A stretch of DNA of 64,000 nucleotides from Phanerodontia chrysosporium (taxonomy: Eukaryota; Basidiomycota; Agaricomycetes; Polyporales; Phanerochaetaceae): the NCBI GenBank assembly GCA_001910725.1, contig MJGA01000056.1:1-64000 (forward strand). Direction: 5' to 3'. A program made the position numbers and the translations under genes. Position 1 is the stretch's first letter; the number at the start of each line of letters is the position of its first letter. The notes under the pieces were generated by a model, which was given only the letters and a program-made list of their open reading frames with translations, did no database searches and had not been told where the DNA came from. Positions 56,830-64,000 of this stretch are shown here, piece after piece.

Positions 56830-58278
56830 GCATCGAGGCTCGGCTCTGATCGCGAGAGCGTGGTTCGGATCTTGCCGAGTTCGGGGATAGTTCCTGTTCA
56901 GGAAAGTAGGATCTTCGGCGCTCGTCCCACCTGGCCTTCCTCCTACTTCGCGCAGAGCACACGACGGCAACGTTCACTCGATTAACACTGTTAGCTACCT
57001 TCAAAAAGCTACGCTTCCCTTTCGTTACAAATGTTCTGTACACCGACCTATCGTTTGCCCTAGACGCAATCGGGACGTAGTCTCGCATAGTGCATTTCAC
57101 TCCCGGCTCCCAGGTAGCCGCAATACTTCGCAGTGGGGTGGTGTCGGCAGCTCCTGTGTGCGATCTCACTAATTTGACGCCATAATATGGCCTCATGCGT
57201 GCCACCGTACTGATGCTTGTAGATCCCTCTGCATAGTGAATGAGACTGCGGCCCGTATCCTCACACTAGAGCCCGCCCCTTGCCTCTAGATCGACCGTTC
57301 GCTTGGTTCTTCGAGCACGGACGGACTTCTGAGGATTTTGGACACACGCCTATGAATGGAACGCATCGTCAAGGATAGATATATGTAATGAGAGGCCGCA
57401 GAACGCGCAGATCAGCACGAAAATATCTGTGACAGGCGTGTGTTCATGAGATCCAGGCACGCCACTGCTTGGTCCCGAGGACCTTTGCACAATACTTCCG
57501 TACTCTTGAGTACAGCCTACTGTGACAGACGACTAGAAGCACGATGCGCATGCCGCTGGTACTTTCAGGGACATGGTTCCTGCGCTTGGGCGGACTGTCA
57601 TGTTACCAGTTCTTTCTGCGAACATGCTGCCATGTCAGGTATGTCTTCTGCCGCATGCAATGTATCCCTCCCACCTAAATTAGTTGTGAGCAGGCACGCT
57701 CTCTTGCCAGGGGGTTTGTCCACTAGCGTGAGGAACATCCGCCGCAAGGCTGATGGCCTCGGCAAGGTCTTCGGCAAGAGAAATTTGTTGTTATCTCCGA
57801 GGCGCCGGCGGGATGATGCGCCGGAGGCGCACGCGCACTTGGGCGGATGCCCCAAGATGGCAGGTATCGGGAATCGGTAATTACGCCCTCCGGGGCACGG
57901 CCATTGGATCGAGTAGCACATTTCATCCTGGCTCACAAATGTTTGATATTCACTTAATAATCCTTTCTTGTTCTAGTTATCCGCCTTTTTCACTTTGGTT
58001 TCAGAAACCGGTATACTCTCTTTAGTAGTGCTCGGGTACTATTATTTACAGTATAAGTACTTGTCGAAAATAGCTAGAAAATCCATCAGTCGTTTTCCCC
58101 CTTCACTCCTGCGTGAAACTACAACAGGTTATGAGCCCCGGCTCGCTCTAACCGTTCACGACGATCACCCTCTCGCTGCAGATCCAGTGCGGATCACGCT
58201 AGCTGTCGATCCATTGCGGATCAAAACTCTACGTCCAGTACGGACCTCATCTAGACGCCCACGCGATTACCACACCGA
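56830..58278. other. Flank of the Harbinger element and possible Copia 5' LTR/leader
   Basis: No gene supported. The last ~300 bp before the Copia gag probably is its leader: CAACAGGTTATGAGCCCCG at about 58,123 could be an LTR end (..CA) followed by a primer-binding site, an inference. The left LTR boundary could not be fixed. Confidence 0.4.
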
Positions 58279-59259
58279 ATGTCCGACATGCCCAAGATCG
58301 AGCCTCTCAAAGGCGCGGAGAATTACTTCTCCTGGCAAATCCTCGTCCAAGACATCCTCACCGAACAAGACATCTTAGAATACGCCCTCGGAAAGAAGAC
58401 ACGCCCTGCAGACACAGCCCTCGTCCCTGCTTTCGAGAAGAACGATCGCAAGGCGCTTAGCGCCATCCGGCTCCGATGTTCCCCCGCGATTGTCACCCAC
58501 ATCGCAAGCGCGACTTCCTCCAAGGACGCGTGGGACACGCTCAAGAACATCTACGCTACGCAAGGCACTCAGTCGAAGGTCACTGCGACGAGGAGGCTGC
58601 AGAGGTACAGGATCGAGGAAGGGGCAGACATGGAGGCAGAGATCAGAAAGATGGGTCAGTGGCGGGAGGAGATTATCTTGGCGGGCGGCACCGTCAATGA
58701 CGAAGAGTACGCTTTCAATATCTTGTCTGCGCTTCCCCCTTCGTGGGATGCCTTCGTCACCTCCATGCCCAGCACAGTCTCGTCCGCCGACGTCATCGGA
58801 CGCATCATGACTGAGGAACAACGCCACAAAGAACGAGGACAGGCGACCGCGACCGCTCTGGTCGCTAAGCGCGGCAAGGGACAGGGTCCGTGCAAGAAGA
58901 AGCCGAAATTCCGAACCGGCGTCTTCTGCCACGCGTGCAACAAGGAGGGGCACATCAAACCCGAGTGCCGCTCCACGAACCAGCAGTCCGGCGCTGCCGC
59001 CGGCAAGGGCAAATCATCCGCCCACGTGGTCGAACTCGACGACAAAGACGAGTCCTACGCGTTTGTCGCGCACCAGGACACGAAGGTCTACGCTGTTAAG
59101 AATAACAATGGGGAGATTTGGCTGGGAGATGTCGCGGAGCAGGGGCTCAACGCTTCACGAGGGAGCACAAGTGGGGAGGTCGACGAGATGGCGCGGCGGA
59201 GCGAATCACGCAGCGACGAACGGTTTGTTCAACTGTCCGTATTGACCAAGCTGTATTAG
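58279..59259 (+). CDS. Copia retrotransposon Gag, truncated element
   Basis: 326-codon frame of Copia/UBN2-type Gag. The N-terminus IEPLKGAENYFSWQILVQDI and the segment DAWDTLKNIYATQGTQSK are typical. A CCHC zinc knuckle, CHACNKEGHIKPEC, is at about residues 216-229. The frame reaches the point where the Copia protease should begin (EIWLGD, normally followed by SGAS), then continues into unrelated sequence and stops at 59257-59259, immediately before the Gypsy LTR. Protease, integrase and RT are missing. It is therefore a 3'-truncated, inactive copy. Confidence 0.87.
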   Translation: MSDMPKIEPLKGAENYFSWQILVQDILTEQDILEYALGKKTRPADTALVPAFEKNDRKALSAIRLRCSPAIVTHIASATSSKDAWDTLKNIYATQGTQSKVTATRRLQRYRIEEGADMEAEIRKMGQWREEIILAGGTVNDEEYAFNILSALPPSWDAFVTSMPSTVSSADVIGRIMTEEQRHKERGQATATALVAKRGKGQGPCKKKPKFRTGVFCHACNKEGHIKPECRSTNQQSGAAAGKGKSSAHVVELDDKDESYAFVAHQDTKVYAVKNNNGEIWLGDVAEQGLNASRGSTSGEVDEMARRSESRSDERFVQLSVLTKLY

Positions 59260-59824
59260 TGTTGTATGCTACAGTACAAACGACGGGCTTACCTGTCCGT
59301 ATTGACCAAGAGGTCGAGATGACGGACAGGAGCGAGGGGAGCTACCCTTATATACTACAGGTCCTTTAGGGCAGGCTATACGATTACATAAGCTGATGGG
59401 CAATGCTCAGCATAGCCAGCGAGGCTGCGACGCGGGCTGCGCGGCGAGGCTGTGCTGGGGCTATGTCACGAGGCTGTGTCAGCTGGCAGTGTCTCGAGGC
59501 TGCGTCGGGCCGAGGCTGTGTCATCAGGCTGATCAGCTCGGCGTGTCTCGGCGAGGGGAGTCATCAGGGATGACAGTGCCTCCTCGGCGATCCGGGGAAC
59601 CGGTTGCAAGGCAGACCGGTGATCCGGGCAGTGTCTGAGCGCGCAGCGGGATGCGCTGGCGTCTAGGGGTGATGCGCCATCAGGGTGCTGGCGCTGAGTG
59701 GCCAGGCGCTGAGTGTGGGCGGCTAGGACTCCAGACGGCGCGAGGGCTGCTCGCCCGTTGGATTAATCGAGGAAAATAGCCAAAAATCGGCGAAAAATAG
59801 GGCAGCACCGTCACATCCGTGACA
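59260..59824 (-). repeat. 3' LTR of the Gypsy element (565 bp, left boundary provisional)
   Basis: On the minus strand the LTR begins TGTCACGGATGTGACGG directly after a polypurine tract and ends ..CATACAACA, giving TG..CA termini. The right edge (59824) is firm. The left edge is provisional because the 18-base word CTGTCCGTATTGACCAAG occurs both inside (near 59,292) and just outside (near 59,234). Degenerate GAGGCTGNGTC repeats fill 59,420-59,550. The 5' LTR lies beyond the window. Confidence 0.7.
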
Positions 59825-59840
59825 TTACCCCCCTCCTAAA
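59825..59840 (-). other. Polypurine tract of the Gypsy element
   Basis: Minus strand TTTAGGAGGGGGGTAA directly abuts the LTR start TGTCAC. This is the position of the plus-strand priming site. Confidence 0.75.
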
Positions 59841-59862
59841 ACCGAGCGTCCTCGCGAGGTCG

Positions 59863-62800
59863 TCAGATGTGGCGCCCCTCCTCCCAGTCGAGATCGGCCT
59901 TAGCGCGATCGGAGGCAGGAAGGAGAGAGACGTCGATTTCGGTGACGAACGGGCGGAAAGAGGCGGCAAGGGCTTCGAAGGCGGTGGCAGCGAGCTTGCG
60001 GGGCGCTTCTGGATTTTCGCGATGGAATTTGTTGACCAGAGCTTTGGCGTGTTTAAGGTTGTCTGCCTTTTCCCACGTGTCGCCGGCTTGACCGTAGCCT
60101 TTCCAGCGGACCTTGTACTGCAGTTGTCGGCGGTATATGCGGCTGTCGAGGACTTTCTCGACGACGTATTCCTCTTCGCCGGCAACCTTGACAGGTTTGG
60201 GCGGCAGGGGCTTTTCAACGCCCTGATCGTGCCACGGGCTGAGGCGGTTGACATGGAAAACCGGGTGGATTTTCAGCCAGCTCGGGAGCTCGAGCCGATA
60301 GTCCAGATCGCCGATCTTTTCCAGAACCTTAAACGGACCCAGCTGGCGGGGGCCGAGCTTGGGCGAGGGCTGATCGATGCTGAGGTCCTTCGTGCTGAGC
60401 CAAACCTGATCGCCGACCTTGAAGGAGTGGGCGCGTTTCTTCGCGGCCTCGTACTCTTCTTTCATGCGGGTTTTGGTTAGGCGCAGGGCAGCTTCGGCTT
60501 CTTTGCGGACGTGAGCCATGCGGTCTAGGTGCTCGTCGAGGGCGGGAACGTTGGTGTGTTTACCGGCCGGGATCGTGAAGTCCGGTGTGTAGCCGTAAAC
60601 AATCTCGAAGGGCGTGCGCTCGGTAGCACTGGACACGTGTGAGTTCAGGGTGAACTCGGCCATCGGGAGCCAATCGACCCAGTCGTCTTGGCGCTGGGAG
60701 ACGAAGAGACGCAGGAATTTCTCGACTTCCTGGTTCTTGCGCTCGACCTTGCCGTTGCCTTCGGGGTGATACGCCGTGGTGAGACCGGTAGCGATGCCGA
60801 GGCGCTTGTACAGCGCTCGCATGTACTGGGCTGCAAACTGGGGTCCACGATCGGAGAAGATCTTGCGCGGGAGGCCGTGGAGGCGGAAGATGTCCGTGTA
60901 GTGGACGTCGCCCATGCCGGCAGCGGTGATCGTCGAGTCAACCGGCACAAGGTGGCACTGATCCGAATAGTGGTCCACGTAGACCGCGATCGAGTCCTTC
61001 TTGGTCTTGGCGTCGCGTGGGAGCTGCGTGATGAGATCCACGCCGACGTGTTCCCAAGGCCCTGAAGGGACGTCGTGGGGCTGTAGGGTGGCTTTCGGAT
61101 GTGGGGCGGACTTGTACCGTTGGCATTGGTCGCAGCCGAGCACATAGCGGCTAACGTCGGCGGAGATGCGCGGCCACCAGTAGTACCGAGAGACCAATTC
61201 GAGGGTGGTGTGCTTCCCAGGGTGTCCGGCAGTCGGCGCGTCGTGGCAAGACTTGATGACGTCGTTGCGCAGCGCGGCACTGTTCGGCACGTAGACTTTC
61301 CCATGGTAGTACAGAAGGCCGTCGTCTTCTTCCCATTCGAGGACGCCGTTGCGCAGCTTGCGGGGCCCCTTGGTCCGGAGAACCTGCAGAGCGTCTGCGA
61401 CTTCCTTTTCCTTTTCGGAGCAGTCGCGAATGCGCTTCTCGAGAGGAGAGAGAGTTGCGAAGGCTGCCGTGGCGGCTATCTTAAACAGTTCCGGCTTCAG
61501 TACCACCTGCGAGCGGTTGTCCTCTTCGTCTGAGACGTGCAGCGAGGAAGGCCGAGAGAGCGGATCAGCGAGGAGATGCGTCTTGCCGGGGCGATGGATG
61601 ATGCGGAAGTCGTACTCGGCGAGGTAGGAGGCCCAGCGGGCTTGTCGCCGCGTGAGATTCTGCGCAGTCTTCCAGTACTGGAGATTCTGATGATCGGTCC
61701 AGATCTCAAAAGGCTCCGGGAGACCTTCGAGGAACTGGCGCCAGTCCTTGAGAGCTTCGATGATTGCAAGCATCTCACGGTCCCAGATCTCGTAGTTCCG
61801 CTCGGCGGGGCTCATGGTCTGCGAGCGATACGCGATTGGATGCCAGAGACCATCTTCCGGGTTGCGTTGGGCTATGACTCCTCCGGTGGCGTAGCCAGAA
61901 GCATCGGTCTCGACGCGAGTTGGCCGATCAATGCTCCACATGGCGAGCACGGGCTGAGTCGTGAAAGCGCGCTTGAGCGTCTCGAAGGCTTCTGCCTGTG
62001 CGGGACCCCAATTAAACGGAGTATCCTTCTTCGTCAGATCGTGCAGCGGGCGGCAGATCTTTGAGAAGTCCTTGATGAAACGGCGATAGAAGTTGGCGAA
62101 CCCGACAAAGCCTCGTACATCTTTGAGGTTCTTCGGGGTCGGCCACTCGGCTACTGCCTTAACCTTGCCGGGGTCCATGCCGACTTGTCCTTCGCTGATG
62201 AGGAGCCCTAGGTACTCGATCTCTGAGCGCTCGAACTCGCACTTCTCGGGCCGAAGGTACAGATCGTATTTGGCGAGGCGTGCCAGGACTTCGTGAACAA
62301 TCTTCCGATGCGAAGCGAGATCGTTCGACCAGATGAGAATGTCGTCGAGGTAGACTGCGACCTTGCTCTCAGCGATGAGATCGGCGAAGATGTGGTTCAT
62401 GAGGGCCTGGAACGTGGCAGGGCTGTTGCACAGACCGAAGTACATGACTCTGGGCTCGAAGAGGCCGCGGTTAGTGACGAAGGCGGCTTTCCACTCGTCA
62501 CCTTCCTTAATCCGGACGTTGTTATAGCCCCAACGGACGTCGAACTTGGTGAAGATCTTAGCGCCCTGGAGCTTCCCGATGATGTCGGAGGCGAGCGGAA
62601 GGGGGTAGCGATTCTTCACGGTGATGTCGTTGAGCTTGCGGTAATCCTGAATGAACCGGAGCTTGCCGTCCTTTTTCTTGATGAAGAAGACAGGGGAAGC
62701 GATCGGAGACTTGCTGGGGACGATATAGCCCTTGGCGAGTGCGTCGTCGATGAACCGCTGTAGTTCTTCGTTCTCGATCGGGGACATGGGATAAACCTTC

Positions 62801-63622
62801 GATTTGATCGAGGCCGGAGCGTCCGGAACGAGATCTATCGCGTGATCCCAGGGCTGATGCTTCGGAAGGCGGTGCGATTCCTCTTCAGAGAACACCTTCT
62901 TGTGTCGGTGGTACTCCTTGGGGACCAGCTCTTCGAACGTCTTGGCGTACTTCTCGCGATTGGCTTCAACAGCGATCGCTTGCGAGTAAGTGTAACCGGC
63001 GAGGATCCAGACTTCGTCCTTGGCGTCCTCAACAATGCCTGCTCGAAGCCATTCTCGGCGTTCGGAGCGATTGGCGTCAATCTGATGGATACCGAAAACC
63101 GGGGTGTCCTCAGCTCCGCCGCGGAGCTGAAACTGGATGTCTCCCGTTTCCCAGTTGATGTTCGGATTCCATTTCTTGAGCCACGGAAGTCCGAGGATGA
63201 CGTCCTCTGGACCGATGTTCGTGACAAGAAACTCCTCCTTAAACATGTAAGAGCCCACAGTGAGCTGGAGTCTGGCACGGCGCGTGATAGACCCCGCTTC
63301 GTTCTTGGTTCCGTCGATGTTGTATAGCGTAATTTCCCTTTTGAGTGGTACCGTGAGAATCTTATGCTGCTTGCAGAAGTCCTCGTGGATGAACAGCGAA
63401 GTCGCACCGGAGTCAATCATTGCAGGCGTGCGAATAGTTTTATTGATTCCGGTGAGCTTTACTGGTACACGGTAGTGATTCGAGAAAGGGTCTAATACGG
63501 ATATTGTACACGAGCGGATAGAGTCCGAAATGTCCTGTGGTTCTAACGAAGGCGCCGGAGTTGAATCCGGGCTTGACGAGACGGGGACCGACGATGCGGC
63601 GTCACTCCGGCCCCTTAAGCAA
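59863..63622 (-). CDS. Gypsy Pol polyprotein, expressed by frameshift from gag
   Basis: Open from just inside gag (about 63622) to the stop at 59863; the first ATG in frame is at 63420 and gives 1,185 residues. Order of domains: aspartic protease (MIDSGATSLFIHEDF), reverse transcriptase (KFDVRWGYNNVRIKEG and the YLDDILIWS active site), RNase H (VETDASGYATGGVIA), integrase zinc finger (HPGKHTTLELVSRYYWWPR, CDQCQRYK), integrase core (IFSDRGPQFAAQYM, HPEGNGKVERKNQE) and a C-terminal chromodomain (YVVEKVLDSRIYRRQLQYKV). The chromodomain targets insertion to chromatin. No internal stop was seen. Confidence 0.93.
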
Positions 63623-64000
63623 AACCCCCGAGCTGCTTTTGTATCAGAGCCAGCTGATCACGGAGGGCGGCGAGCGCGGCGGCTTGGTCGTCAGATGAGC
63701 TGCCAGAAGATGAGGAGGCCGGAGACGAGGAGTCCTGTGACGAGGGATCCGAAGACGAGGCGCGGACGGCGGCGGTAGCGGGGGCAGTTCTCGGCTTGCC
63801 CTCGAGGCGGGCACGACAGACGCGGGACCAGTGACCCTTCTTGCCGCAATGGTTGCAGACCGAGTCGCGGTGCACGGGGTCCGTGGACTTGTGGGACTTC
63901 GAGCCGCAGACCTTGCAACGATCTTTCATGACGGCGTCGAACTGACGCTTGAGATCCGTGCCGGTGAGACCCTTAAACAGCTCGTCGATGTTCGCGGCGT
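63615..64000 (-). CDS. Gypsy Gag, C-terminal part (5' end outside window)
   Basis: The minus-strand frame runs off the right edge and stops at 63615-63617. It contains a CCHC zinc knuckle CNHCGKKGHWSRVC preceded by a Cys/His-containing KDRCKVCGSKSHKS segment. A Ser-rich stretch and a short amphipathic helix (AALAALRDQLALIQKQLGG) follow before the stop. This is the nucleocapsid end of Gag. Pol follows in the -1 frame. Confidence 0.85.
   Translation of the reverse strand, partial: AANIDELFKGLTGTDLKRQFDAVMKDRCKVCGSKSHKSTDPVHRDSVCNHCGKKGHWSRVCRARLEGKPRTAPATAAVRASSSDPSSQDSSSPASSSSGSSSDDQAAALAALRDQLALIQKQLGGFA
63621..63627 (-). promoter_or_regulatory. Candidate -1 ribosomal frameshift heptamer between gag and pol
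   Basis: The minus strand reads G GGT TTT in the gag frame, an X XXY YYZ heptamer, one codon before the gag stop (GCT TAA). Pol is open in exactly the -1 frame through this point, with no ATG until 63420. A downstream stimulatory structure was not assessed. Confidence 0.6.

Larger units (their letters stand above)
59260..64000 (-). mobile_element. Chromodomain Gypsy (Ty3/chromovirus) retrotransposon, cut by the window edge
   Basis: Order on the minus strand is gag end, protease-RT-RNase H-integrase-chromodomain polyprotein, polypurine tract and 3' LTR. All visible frames are open, so the element looks young. It inserted next to, or into, the truncated Copia copy. Confidence 0.88.

Noticed and set aside
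1..64000. CRISPR arrays, bacterial operons, tRNA or rRNA genes
   Set aside because: None seen; the DNA is eukaryotic nuclear sequence with spliceosomal introns, and no tRNA cloverleaf was recognised by eye.

Overview
The window is nuclear DNA of a filamentous basidiomycete, probably a Polyporales-type mushroom. Genes are split by introns of about 50-60 bp with GT..AG ends. The conserved genes look like ordinary agaricomycete genes, and the repeats are fungal Copia, chromodomain Gypsy and PIF/Harbinger elements. The species cannot be named from the sequence.

Positions 1-17,000 hold mostly housekeeping or metabolic genes: the 3' part of ELP1, three short-chain dehydrogenase paralogs (one facing away from the other two), a small NIF3/YqfO-like protein, coatomer zeta, an Asp/Glu/hydantoin racemase, a proline-rich protein of unknown function and a small ankyrin protein. 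An 11-exon membrane protein follows (17.0-18.9 kb). From 20.4 to 27.8 kb lies a head-to-tail array of five six-exon paralogs of a basidiomycete beta-rich family (best guess DUF6593-like). Four are intact and the fifth is decayed.

From 28.7 to 52.3 kb the sequence is gene-poor by ordinary standards. It holds at least twelve very small secreted-protein genes. Seven share an eight-cysteine framework (CC-C-CCC-C-C), and in six of these a ~50 bp intron sits just before the stop codon. The other five are tiny peptides, two of them proline-rich paralogs. Embedded in this region are a PUS9-type tRNA pseudouridine synthase, a DUF1479 oxygenase-like gene and a 281-residue secreted protein with a possible nuclease-like motif. 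This cluster is the best candidate for an undescribed system: a locally expanded family of secreted miniproteins. A short sequence block recurs upstream of many of them.

From 53.8 kb to the end mobile DNA dominates. There is an apparently intact 2,985 bp PIF/Harbinger element with two genes, inverted repeats and a 3 bp target duplication; a truncated Copia gag; and a chromodomain Gypsy element on the minus strand. The Gypsy element has its 3' LTR, polypurine tract, an intact pol and the end of gag, with a candidate -1 frameshift heptamer between gag and pol. It runs off the right edge.

Four apparent single-base deletions in otherwise conserved genes (two in ELP1, one in a dehydrogenase, one in the DUF1479 gene) look more like consensus-sequence errors than biology. 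Exon coordinates were derived by hand from splice signals, reading phase and paralog comparison.
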